A stretch of 6,860 bases of DNA from JAAZFF01 sp964405775 (GTDB lineage: Bacteria > Verrucomicrobiota > Kiritimatiellia > RFP12 > UBA3636): assembly GCA_964405775.1 (NCBI GenBank), contig CAYOPG010000098.1, positions 1-6,860 on the forward strand, read 5' to 3'. Shown here piece after piece: positions 1 through 6,789 of this stretch. A program made the position numbers and the translations under genes. How positions within the stretch are numbered: position 1 is the first letter of the stretch; each line of letters begins with the position of its first letter. The notes under the pieces are model-generated. The model was given only the letters and a program-made list of their open reading frames with translations. It did no database searches and was not told the origin of the DNA.

Positions 1-83
1 AAGTCGTATATTATGTGGTCGTTGCGGAAAGCCGCAGAAAAAAACAACAATATAAAAAACAACAATACATGGGACAAGGATAA
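1..83 (+). CDS. 3' end of an upstream gene, possibly a membrane transporter (partial)
   Basis: The frame beginning at base 3 is open from the window edge to a TAA at 81-83, two bases before the melA start. It reads a short hydrophobic run (VVYYVVVAE) followed by a strongly basic, glutamine-rich tail, SRRKKQQYKKQQYMGQG. That is the look of a last transmembrane helix and cytoplasmic C-terminus, as in sugar or solute symporters. A 15-base direct repeat in this stretch is exactly five codons long in this frame (KKQQY twice), which favours real coding. The melA ribosome site lies inside its last codons, so the two genes would be translationally coupled. A symporter next to an alpha-galactosidase is the classic melibiose arrangement, but only 26 codons are visible and the identity is inference. 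Two other frames are also partly open here, so coding itself is not certain. Confidence 0.5.
   Translation, partial: VVYYVVVAESRRKKQQYKKQQYMGQG
39..67 (+). repeat. 15-base tandem direct repeat, A-rich
   Basis: The 14-mer AAAAAACAACAATA occurs at 39-52 and again at 54-67, a period of 15 bases. In the frame that ends at 83 it encodes KKQQY twice, so it is probably a duplicated codon block in a basic tail and not a regulatory element. Confidence 0.75.
76..80 (+). promoter_or_regulatory. Shine-Dalgarno site of melA
   Basis: AAGGA sits five bases before the ATG at 86. It is the best ribosome binding site in the window and fixes the melA start. It lies within the last codons and stop of the preceding frame. 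Confidence 0.75.
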
Positions 84-85
84 TT

Positions 86-1438
86 ATGGCAAAGATCACT
101 TTCATGGGAGCGGGCAGCACGGTGTTCGCTAAAAACGTTCTCGGCGACTGCATGTGCCGCGAATCGCTGCGCGACTCCGAAATCGCACTCTACGACATAG
201 ACGGGGAGCGCCTAAGGCAATCGGGAATGATGCTTGAGAACCTCAACAGGAACATCAACGAAGGCAGGGCGAAAATCAAGACCTACTTAGGAGTGCCAAA
301 CCGCAAGAAGGCGCTCAAAGGCGCCGACTTCGTGGTCAATGCAATACAGGTTGGCGGTTACGAACCTTCAACAGTGATCGATTTCGAAATCCCCAAAAAA
401 TTTGGCCTGCGTCAGACAATAGCGGACACGCTCGGAATCGGAGGCATATTCCGCGGCTTGCGCACAATCCCCGTCATGCTCGACTTCGCCGCCGATATGG
501 AGAAGGTCTGCCCTGACGCCTGGTTCCTCAACTACACGAACCCCATGTCGATGCTCACCGGCGCCATGTTGCGCGCCACGCCGATCAAAACAGTCGGACT
601 CTGCCACTCGGTCCAAGTCTGCTCTGCAGGCCTGCTCTCGACGTTGGGACTCTATCAGGGCCCTGGCGAGCGCGATGACATCCGCCAATACGTCGCCGGC
701 ATCAACCACATGGGCTGGTTGCTCAAACTGACAAAAGGCGGGCGCGACATCTACCCGGAGATAAAGTCCGTCGCCAGCGAAAAACTAGACGCATGGCGCA
801 AAGCAAAAAATCCCAAGGACAAGTCCGGCGACATGGTACGCCTCGAGATAATGCGCAAGTTCGGCTACTATGTAACTGAATCCAGCGAGCACAACGCAGA
901 ATATATGCCGTACTGGATCAAATCAAAGTATCCAGAACTCGTCAAAGAGTACAACATCCCTCTCGACGAATACCCTCGCCGCTGCGTCAACCAAATCAAG
1001 GACTGGGGAAAGCGCTATAAGGAAATATGTGAGAACGCACAACTTACTCACTCCCTATCGAATGAATACGGCTCGTCGATCATGGAGGCGATCGTAATGA
1101 ACAAACCGTTCCAGTTTGGCGGCAACATTCTCAACCACGGCTTCATTGAAAACCTCCCCGCCGACGCAGTCGTGGAAGTTCCATGCTTGGCCGATTCCGC
1201 TGGCGTTCAAGGCACATACGTCGGCAAGTTGCCCGTGCAACTCGCGGCGCTGAACATGACTAACATAAACGTCCACCTCACCACCATCGAGGCTGCCCTC
1301 ACTCGCAAACGCGAGCATGTATATCACGCTGCAATGCTTGACCCGCACACATCCGCAGAACTCAGCATGGATGACATAGTCGCAATGTGCGATGCACTGA
1401 TCGACGCCCACGGCGACATGCTGCCGAAATACAAGTAG
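86..1438 (+). CDS. melA: Alpha-galactosidase (melibiase), glycoside hydrolase family 4
   Basis: A cytoplasmic exo-enzyme that releases terminal alpha-galactose from melibiose-type sugars. GH4 enzymes use NAD+ and a divalent metal (usually Mn2+) in a redox-elimination mechanism, not two carboxylates. The N-terminal Rossmann fold opens with ITFMGAGST (GAGS at residues 8-11). Other visible family blocks are IADTLGIGGIFRGLRTIP (D114), NYTNPM (149-154), GLCHSV with metal-ligand C173, and AGINHMGW with metal-ligand H208. The CHSV form of the Cys motif is the one typical of alpha-galactosidases within GH4. Later blocks such as ESSEH, PLDEYPRRCV, NLPADAVVEVPCL, TNINV and HAAMLDPHT line up with E. coli MelA as I remember it. 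At 450 residues it matches the family's usual length, so it looks intact. It starts two bases after the preceding frame and is followed closely by two more genes in the same direction. An alpha-glucosidase or galacturonidase of GH4 is the less likely alternative. Confidence 0.93.
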   Translation: MAKITFMGAGSTVFAKNVLGDCMCRESLRDSEIALYDIDGERLRQSGMMLENLNRNINEGRAKIKTYLGVPNRKKALKGADFVVNAIQVGGYEPSTVIDFEIPKKFGLRQTIADTLGIGGIFRGLRTIPVMLDFAADMEKVCPDAWFLNYTNPMSMLTGAMLRATPIKTVGLCHSVQVCSAGLLSTLGLYQGPGERDDIRQYVAGINHMGWLLKLTKGGRDIYPEIKSVASEKLDAWRKAKNPKDKSGDMVRLEIMRKFGYYVTESSEHNAEYMPYWIKSKYPELVKEYNIPLDEYPRRCVNQIKDWGKRYKEICENAQLTHSLSNEYGSSIMEAIVMNKPFQFGGNILNHGFIENLPADAVVEVPCLADSAGVQGTYVGKLPVQLAALNMTNINVHLTTIEAALTRKREHVYHAAMLDPHTSAELSMDDIVAMCDALIDAHGDMLPKYK

Positions 1439-1454
1439 CACGCGGATTGCTCGC

Positions 1455-2105
1455 ATGATCGACTGGAACCTGCGCTCGCGCTCCCACTCCTGCCACAAGT
1501 GTTCAGCCGACTTCATTGACGGCGAACGGTGTAATTCCGCCGTCGCCGTCTTCGAGAACGACGTGGTCCAGACCCTTCTTGCGGAAAAAATAGCTGCATA
1601 CGCGGAGGATCCCAAAAAACCAAAGCCCCCCGAATACGTGCGGCTAGATTTCTGCCCCCATTGCTGGCAGGAGTTGCGTAACACACTCTGGATAAGCTCG
1701 TGGAACAGTACCTACTCCGCCCCGGAACCGCCGGCGCCGGAACCGCTGCCGCGTGAAACCGCAGAGTCTCTGCTACGCAGACTCATGGAGCAGGAGGACA
1801 GCGTGGAAAACACATCTGTCATATTCATTCTTGCGGTAATGCTTGAACGCAAGAAGATCCTCATAGAACGAAAAGTCCGCCACGCTCCAGACGGCACGAT
1901 GATACGTGTTTACGAACACAAGAAAACAGGCGAAATAATGCTCGTAACAGACCCCGACCTCGGTATAGACGAGCTCCCTGGCGTCCAGCGCCGGGTCCAG
2001 GCTCTCCTTGAGCCAACCGCGCCCGCCCAAACACCTGCAACGGACGAACCCGGCACTCCTGAACCTGAAACGGGAGCGGGAGCGGAAGCACCTGCTGACG
2101 AATGA
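1455..2105 (+). CDS. Zn-ribbon protein of unknown function
   Basis: The function is unknown. The 216-residue product opens with WNLRSRSHSCHKC and carries two CxxC pairs, C13/C16 and C67/C70 (FCPHCW), with an extra Cys at 26. This spacing fits one zinc ribbon. A Pro/Glu/Ala linker follows at about 88-99. Next is a charged helical segment at 100-140 (RETAESLLRRL, then VIFILAVMLERKKILIERK). A short module at about 142-172 is rich in charged and beta-prone residues and ends VTDPDLGIDEL. The tail after about 184 is low-complexity Pro/Glu/Ala/Thr. I recall uncharacterised proteins with this order (WNxRSRxH Cys pair, DFCxxCW, MLxRKKxL, DPGL) in Planctomycetes and Verrucomicrobia, but I cannot run the search. 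No signal peptide is seen, so it is probably cytosolic. It begins 16 bases after melA with no good ribosome site, and its stop overlaps the next start (ATGA), so it is likely co-translated with the deacylase. Confidence 0.82.
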   Translation: MIDWNLRSRSHSCHKCSADFIDGERCNSAVAVFENDVVQTLLAEKIAAYAEDPKKPKPPEYVRLDFCPHCWQELRNTLWISSWNSTYSAPEPPAPEPLPRETAESLLRRLMEQEDSVENTSVIFILAVMLERKKILIERKVRHAPDGTMIRVYEHKKTGEIMLVTDPDLGIDELPGVQRRVQALLEPTAPAQTPATDEPGTPEPETGAGAEAPADE

Positions 2106-3637
2106 TCTCGATCGAACATGATTTCGATCTCGTCCTCGCAAACGGTAGCGTGGCTGACGGTCTCGGCGGCGAACCGCGCCGCGCAGATGTCGGAATCCGT
2201 GGCACCACGATCTACGCTGTCGGGGATCTCGCTAACGCGACCGCCAGACAAGCCATCGACTGCTCCAGCCTTTGCGTGTCTCCCGGCTTTATCGACGTTC
2301 ATTCACACTCAGACACATACATACTGCTCCGACCCGACGCTCCAAGCAAAATCCGTCAGGGCGTAACCACCGAGATTGTCGGCCAATGCGGATCTTCAGC
2401 ATCACCGCTCAAGGGTGGCGCCAGACTTCCTTCAGATTGGGCATCGCACAAATACCCACACTCATGGCACAACGCACACGAGTATGCCGCGCTGCTCCGC
2501 GAAGCCTCGCCTCTGATGAACATCGTGTTCCTCACGGGCCACCGCAATCTGCGCATGGCGGTAATGGGCATGGAGGCACGCCCCGCGACAAAAAACGAAA
2601 CAGTCGCAATGACGCGGCTCCTCTCCGAAGAACTGGAAGGCGGGTCGTCAGGATTCTCCACCGGCCTCCTTTACCAGCCATCATGCCACGCCTTGGCAGA
2701 GGAGATAAAAGCCATCGCCAGCGAATGCGCGCGGCAGGGTGGACACTATGCCACGCATCTGCGCAGCGAAGGCGAACGCTTAATAGAATCAATCGACGAG
2801 GCTATCGAGACCGCGCGCGCAAGCGGTGTACCTTTGCAGATTTCGCATTTCAAAACCTCCGGCAAAGATAATTGGCATAAACTTGAGACAGCCATATCTC
2901 ACATAGAAGCCGCTCGCGCCGAAGGTCTGCGCGTTGCCGCCGACCGCTATCCATACACCGCCGCGGGAACGGATCTCGACGTCATTCTGCCTGAATGGGC
3001 GGAACGAGGCGATCGAACTGAAATTCTAACCCGTCTCCGAAACCCTGCCACGCGCGCAAAAATCGTAGATGAAATGATGACCACGCGTTCGCTCGAGTAC
3101 TGGAGCACCGTGATGGTCGGCGCCACGTGGGCCGATTCCAACACATCGTTCCGCGGACGCCGCATTGACGAAATATCGGCCGAATTGGGCGTGCCTCCAG
3201 CTGAGGCAGTGCTTCGCATTGTCGAAGCCGATGAGCTTCGCACAGGCGGTTTCTTTTTCGGCATGTCAGAAGACAACCTCCGCCGCATCCTGTCGCTTCC
3301 TTGGGTGATGATCGGCTCAGATGCGTCCTTGCGCTCGGTGGACGGTCTGCTTTCGGACGATTATCCGCATCCACGCGCGTTCGGAACCTTCCCGCGATTT
3401 CTCGCTCTGTGCCGTGATGAAAAACTAATGACGCTAGGCGAAGCCGTGCGCCGAGTAACATCATTGCCTGCCGAAACTTTCAGACTCAAGGGCCGCGGCG
3501 TAATCCGCAAAGGGAATGTAGCCGACATCTGCATATTCGACCCCGACACAGTCCGCGACAGCGCCACCTACGCAAACCCCCACGCCTACCCCACCGGCAT
3601 CGCACACGTGATCTGCTCGGGTAAACTCGCCCTATGA
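2102..3637 (+). CDS. N-acyl-D-amino-acid deacylase (D-aminoacylase), amidohydrolase superfamily
   Basis: This enzyme hydrolyses N-acyl-D-amino acids to a carboxylate and the free D-amino acid, in the cytoplasm, using zinc. The N-terminal small beta domain (DFDLVLANGSVADGLG) leads into the TIM barrel at GFIDVHSHSD (H67, H69). The characteristic Cys ligand lies in VGQCGSSASP (C96), followed by THLRSEG (H219) and QISHFKTSG (H249). From memory, these positions nearly coincide with the zinc ligands of the Alcaligenes D-aminoacylase (C96, H220, H250). MIGSDASL supplies the expected catalytic Asp (D407). The C-terminal blocks YPHPRAFGTFPR and KGRGVIRKGNVADICIFDP are typical of the family. At 511 residues it is slightly longer than the roughly 480-residue Alcaligenes enzyme. 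The start overlaps the preceding stop by four bases. Substrate (acyl-D-Glu, acyl-D-Asp or neutral) cannot be read from sequence. A D-hydantoinase-like enzyme is much less likely given the Cys ligand. Confidence 0.9.
   Translation: MISIEHDFDLVLANGSVADGLGGEPRRADVGIRGTTIYAVGDLANATARQAIDCSSLCVSPGFIDVHSHSDTYILLRPDAPSKIRQGVTTEIVGQCGSSASPLKGGARLPSDWASHKYPHSWHNAHEYAALLREASPLMNIVFLTGHRNLRMAVMGMEARPATKNETVAMTRLLSEELEGGSSGFSTGLLYQPSCHALAEEIKAIASECARQGGHYATHLRSEGERLIESIDEAIETARASGVPLQISHFKTSGKDNWHKLETAISHIEAARAEGLRVAADRYPYTAAGTDLDVILPEWAERGDRTEILTRLRNPATRAKIVDEMMTTRSLEYWSTVMVGATWADSNTSFRGRRIDEISAELGVPPAEAVLRIVEADELRTGGFFFGMSEDNLRRILSLPWVMIGSDASLRSVDGLLSDDYPHPRAFGTFPRFLALCRDEKLMTLGEAVRRVTSLPAETFRLKGRGVIRKGNVADICIFDPDTVRDSATYANPHAYPTGIAHVICSGKLAL
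2110..2129 (+). repeat. Hairpin just inside the D-aminoacylase start
   Basis: GATCGAA (2110-2116) and TTCGATC (2123-2129) form a perfect 7-bp stem with a 6-base loop, beginning six bases after the start codon. It could reduce initiation unless ribosomes arrive from the upstream gene through the ATGA overlap. The stem is seen directly and the regulatory role is inference. Confidence 0.35.
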
Positions 3638-3651
3638 GAATCCGAGAATCC
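3636..3651 (+). repeat. Perfect 8-bp tandem duplication after the D-aminoacylase stop
   Basis: GAGAATCC occurs twice back to back (3636-3643 and 3644-3651), starting within the TGA stop codon of the deacylase gene. It is too short to assign a function. No hairpin plus T-run terminator is visible between this gene and argS. Confidence 0.6.
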
Positions 3652-3653
3652 TA

Positions 3654-3683
3654 TTGCGACAACCGGCTTTTATAAGGTATAGT
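3654..3683 (+). promoter_or_regulatory. Predicted sigma70-type promoter of argS
   Basis: TTGCGA (3654-3659) and TATAGT (3678-3683) are separated by 18 bases, giving 4/6 and 5/6 matches to the usual -35 and -10 boxes. Transcription would start about 7 bases after the -10, at or within a base or two of the argS ATG (3691), so the message would be essentially leaderless. The -10 box lies inside an inverted repeat. The prediction rests on sequence match alone. Confidence 0.4.
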
Positions 3684-3690
3684 AAAAGCC
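3665..3690. promoter_or_regulatory. 26-bp dyad abutting the argS start codon
   Basis: GGCTTTTA (3665-3672) and TAAAAGCC (3683-3690) are perfect inverted repeats around a 10-base centre, ending on the base before the ATG. As DNA, the dyad would cover the -10 box and could be an operator. As RNA in a read-through transcript, it would form a stem with the only SD-like bases (AAGG, 3674-3677) in its loop and the start codon against its base. It does not resemble an ARG box or a T-box. No T-run follows, so it is not a terminator. Confidence 0.5.
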
Positions 3691-5451
3691 ATGAATTCCA
3701 AAGCGGACGAGTGTACACCGGGGTTCCCGGTGCTTGAAGATTTATTGTCGGGTTGGCTGAAGGAATGCTTTGCCAAGGCATTTCCGGAAGACGGCGTTCA
3801 AGAGGCTGGCGCCGTAACGGCGACAGGGAATCCCGCCTTTGGCGATTTCCAGTGCAACGATGCAATGCCGCTCGCAAAAACGCTCAGAATGCAACCGCGC
3901 AAAATAGCCGAAAAGGTTGTTGCAAACGCTTCACTCCCCGGCATTGTGAAAAAGCTTGAGGTAGCGGGTCCGGGCTTTATAAACATTACGCTCGAAGACT
4001 CGTTTGTCGCGGAGCGCGCCACTGCCCTGGCATCCGATGAACACGCATGCGTGCCTCAGTGCGGCGAAGGGCATACGGTCGTGATCGACTACTCAAGCCC
4101 AAACGTGGCAAAGCCTATGCACATTGGCCACATCCGCTCCACGGTTATTGGAGCCGCGCTCGACAACCTGCACCGTGCACTGGGATTCAAAGTAATAGCC
4201 GACAACCATATCGGCGATTGGGGTACGCAATTCGGCATAATTATCATGGGGTACCGCCATTTTGTGGACAAGGACAAGTTGGCGGAAGCGCCAGCCTCTG
4301 AGCTTGAGCGCGTCTATGTGGAGAGCTACGCGAGGGCAAAGGAAGACGAAATCTGGATGAACCAATGCCGCGCTGAGCTCGTAAAGCTACAGCAGGGAGA
4401 TCCCGAAAACCTTGCGCTGTGGCAGGAGTTTATACGCCTCTCGAAGGTTGAGTTTAACAGGGTATACAGCCGCCTGGGCGTGCGCTTCGACATAACCCGT
4501 GGCGAGAGCTACTACCATGATGCGCTCGCGGGTGTTGTGGAGCGTCTTGAAAAAGCAGGTCTAGCGAGTGAAAGCGACGGCGCCACGATCGTGGACCTTT
4601 CGGGGGAAGATCTCGGTGTTTGCATCGTACGAAAAAGCGACGGCGCCTTCAACTATGCAACAACCGACATAGCCACAGTAGATTCGCGCGTCAAGGAATT
4701 CGCCCCATCCAAGATAATCTACGTTACCGACGAGCGCCAGCAACTTCATTTCAAGCAGTTTTTCAACATCTGCCGCAAGGTAGGCATAGCGCCGGATTCG
4801 ACCGAGCTTATGCACGTCTGGTTTGGCCTGATGCGCTTGCCTGAGGGCACATTCTCCACGCGCCAAGGCAATGTGATAAAACTTGAGGCGTTGCTGGACG
4901 AAGCGGAATCACGTGCTATGACGGTTATCAAGTCTGGGCGTCCGGACATGCCTGAAGACGAGGCCAAAGCCCTTGCAGCCCAGATCGGAATCGGTGCCGT
5001 CAAGTATGCGGATTTAAGCCAGGACCCGCGCACCCTGATCACATTCACGTGGGACAAGGCACTCTCGCTAGACGGCAACTCCGGCCCATATCTCCAGTAT
5101 GCCTATGCGCGAATTTGCAGCGTACGCTCAAAATACAGCGAACAGTTTCCCGGAATAGATCCGGACGCCTACCCGCTCATTCTGGCGGAAGCCATAGAGC
5201 GCGAACTCGCATTCAAAATAGCGACGTTCCCATCGACCGTTAAAAAGGCTGCGCTCACATACCGCCCATGCGTTCTGGCGGATTACCTGTTTGAGCTGTC
5301 GCAGACTTATAGCTCATTCTACCAACGCGTGCCTTTCCTGAAGGCCGAGGAGGGTGTGCGTGAGAGCCGCATCCGACTCTGCGGACTTGTCGCGCTCGTC
5401 CTGTCCAAAGGCCTCAGCCTGCTGGGGGTCGAAACTCCAGAACGAATCTAA
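3691..5451 (+). CDS. argS: Arginyl-tRNA synthetase
   Basis: A class Ia synthetase that charges tRNA-Arg with arginine in the cytoplasm. The ArgRS-specific N-terminal domain (about 1-105) contains GNPAFGDFQCNDAMPLAK and ends in PGFINI. The Rossmann catalytic domain carries SSPNVAKPMHIGHIRST with HIGH at 144-147, then NHIGDWGTQFG. The second signature, usually written KMSKS, appears as FSTRQGN (388-394). Many ArgRS lack the canonical lysine there and are thought to rely on a lysine just upstream of HIGH, here K141. IGAVKYADLSQDPRT, the SGPYLQYAYAR block (464-474) and the all-helical DALR anticodon-binding domain follow. The last residues, GVETPERI, are the normal ArgRS terminus, so the 586-residue gene is complete. 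No SD lies at normal distance: only AAGG 13 bases upstream, inside a dyad. It could be transcribed from its own promoter or by read-through from the block upstream. The gspF/pilC gene follows after 24 bases. Confidence 0.97.
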   Translation: MNSKADECTPGFPVLEDLLSGWLKECFAKAFPEDGVQEAGAVTATGNPAFGDFQCNDAMPLAKTLRMQPRKIAEKVVANASLPGIVKKLEVAGPGFINITLEDSFVAERATALASDEHACVPQCGEGHTVVIDYSSPNVAKPMHIGHIRSTVIGAALDNLHRALGFKVIADNHIGDWGTQFGIIIMGYRHFVDKDKLAEAPASELERVYVESYARAKEDEIWMNQCRAELVKLQQGDPENLALWQEFIRLSKVEFNRVYSRLGVRFDITRGESYYHDALAGVVERLEKAGLASESDGATIVDLSGEDLGVCIVRKSDGAFNYATTDIATVDSRVKEFAPSKIIYVTDERQQLHFKQFFNICRKVGIAPDSTELMHVWFGLMRLPEGTFSTRQGNVIKLEALLDEAESRAMTVIKSGRPDMPEDEAKALAAQIGIGAVKYADLSQDPRTLITFTWDKALSLDGNSGPYLQYAYARICSVRSKYSEQFPGIDPDAYPLILAEAIERELAFKIATFPSTVKKAALTYRPCVLADYLFELSQTYSSFYQRVPFLKAEEGVRESRIRLCGLVALVLSKGLSLLGVETPERI

Positions 5452-5475
5452 CAACGATTTTCTCAACATTAAACG

Positions 5476-6741
5476 ATGCCCCAGTTCGATTACACAGCTA
5501 AAAGCCGAGACGGCAAGAGCACATCAGGAACGGTTGACGCAGCCGACCGCCGAGGTGCCATAAGCGCTGTGGAACGTTTAGGGCTGGTCCCGCTTGTGGT
5601 GACCGAGAAATCCGAGGCCGCCAAAAAGAAAATGAAGGCGGAACGCAGCAAGTCGGCAGGCGGCAAATCAAGGTTCAAACTCACACGCCCGAACCACATG
5701 AACAACAACGAAGTCGCACTGTTCACAAGCGAGCTCTGCGATCTCATTGAAGGCGGCATGACGCTTGGCAACGCCCTTAACCGTTTGGCGGCACGTGGCG
5801 ACGGCGAAAGCGGCCCCTCGCAGGTTATAACTTCGCTTCGCGACTCCATCGTCGAGGGCGCATCGTTCTCAACCGCACTAGAAAAATTCCCGAAGATATT
5901 CTCCCCGATTTTCATCAACATGATACGCGCTGGCGAGGCCAGCGGCGCACTTACCGACGTGCTTCGCCGCCTGATAGAGCACCAGGAGCGCGCCGCCGCC
6001 GTGCGCTCCAAAGTGACGAGAGCCATGGTGTATCCGGTAATCGTACTGATAATGGGCTTTGGCGTTGCTATATTCGCGATGACGTATATACTTCCGAAGT
6101 TCAAGACGATCTTCGACTCCATGGGCGAAGATGGCCTGCCGCCGATGACAAAGATGCTCATCGGAATTAGCGACTGGACGGTGAAATACGGATTGTTCAT
6201 GATCATTTTCATCATAGCCGGAATATTTGCCCTTTACAAATGGATACAGACGCCCAAAGGGCGCCGGAAGTGGGATGCACTCAAGCTCAAGCTACCGCTT
6301 GTCAAGGGCGTCGTTGCCAGCGCGACGTATGCAAACTTCGCGCGAACACTCCAATCGTTGATGGAAAACGGTGTGCCGGTACTTCAGGCGTTGAAAATCA
6401 CTAGCCAGACAGTCGGCAACGCCGTTATAGCCGACGAGTTGATGAACGCTCGAGAGCGCGTCACAGACGGCACGACTATATCAGGCCCGCTTGCGGCTGG
6501 AGGCATCTTCCCGCGTACCATTATAGACTTAATATCAACCGGCGAGGATACAGGCGACATGCCAGGCGCGTTAGGCCATGTCGCAAAGCGCTACGAAAAC
6601 GAACTGGAACGAAACGTAGACATCCTGACAACGGCTCTGGAACCTATAATGATTTTCGTGGTGGCGCTCATAATTGGCTTCATCGCCATTTCAGTAGTAC
6701 AGGCAGTACTAAGCGTAACAAGCGGCGCAAACATTCGTTGA
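5476..6741 (+). CDS. gspF: Type II secretion / type IV pilus inner-membrane platform protein, GspF/PilC family
   Basis: A polytopic inner-membrane protein that couples the cytoplasmic assembly ATPase (GspE/PilB) to pseudopilus or pilus polymerisation. The N-terminus FDYTAKSRDGKSTSGTV followed by AISAVERLGLVPLVV is the usual small cytoplasmic region. Residues 45-75 form a lysine-rich linker. Two T2SSF repeats follow: about 80-205 (LFTSELCDLIEGGMTLGNAL, then MIRAGEASGAL) and about 286-408 (FARTLQSLMENGVPVLQAL, then STGEDTGDMPGAL). Three membrane segments are visible near 187-210 (YPVIVLIMGFGVAIFAM), 239-257 (GLFMIIFIIAGIFALYKW) and 391-413 (IMIFVVALIIGFIAISVV). The 421-residue length is normal and the gene is complete. 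No other secretion or pilin gene is visible here, so GspF versus PilC cannot be settled. There is no recognisable SD in the 24-base gap after argS. The TGA stop overlaps an ATG (TGATG), but that frame ends after 17 codons. Confidence 0.93.
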   Translation: MPQFDYTAKSRDGKSTSGTVDAADRRGAISAVERLGLVPLVVTEKSEAAKKKMKAERSKSAGGKSRFKLTRPNHMNNNEVALFTSELCDLIEGGMTLGNALNRLAARGDGESGPSQVITSLRDSIVEGASFSTALEKFPKIFSPIFINMIRAGEASGALTDVLRRLIEHQERAAAVRSKVTRAMVYPVIVLIMGFGVAIFAMTYILPKFKTIFDSMGEDGLPPMTKMLIGISDWTVKYGLFMIIFIIAGIFALYKWIQTPKGRRKWDALKLKLPLVKGVVASATYANFARTLQSLMENGVPVLQALKITSQTVGNAVIADELMNARERVTDGTTISGPLAAGGIFPRTIIDLISTGEDTGDMPGALGHVAKRYENELERNVDILTTALEPIMIFVVALIIGFIAISVVQAVLSVTSGANIR

Positions 6742-6775
6742 TGAGTGCGAACGAACAGGCATGTTCCGCACTTAT
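6741..6775 (+). terminator. Strong hairpin directly after gspF, possible terminator
   Basis: Bases 6741-6749 pair with 6767-6775 (nine pairs, one G-T). The stem continues either as AAC/GTT (6750-6752 with 6763-6765) past one bulged C, or as GAAC/GTTC (6753-6756 with 6763-6766). It begins on the last base of the gspF stop codon. A TTTT run occurs only at 6787-6790, about 11 bases past the stem, so it does not fit a standard intrinsic terminator. It may stabilise the 3' end of the message or act with a termination factor. Confidence 0.35.
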
Positions 6776-6789
6776 ACCCCGTCGACTTT

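Noticed and set aside
23..36. Small hairpin TGCGG-AAAG-CCGCA
   Set aside because: It has only five pairs and is followed by A-rich, not T-rich, sequence. It lies within the probable coding tail, so it is not supported as a terminator.
1055..1684. 209-codon open frame on the minus strand
   Set aside because: It overlaps the strongly conserved 3' half of melA and the Zn-ribbon cysteines, and shows no recognisable motif. It is a shadow of the coding strand.
4571..4647. 14-base direct repeat AAAGCGACGGCGCC at 4571-4584 and 4634-4647 in argS
   Set aside because: Both copies are in frame and encode SDGA at places where ArgRS proteins normally have similar short turns, so codon preference explains it.
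5490..6215. 241-codon open frame on the minus strand
   Set aside because: It lies entirely inside the gspF/pilC gene, is rich in Ser/Arg/Pro as expected of a reverse-strand shadow, and shows no domain.
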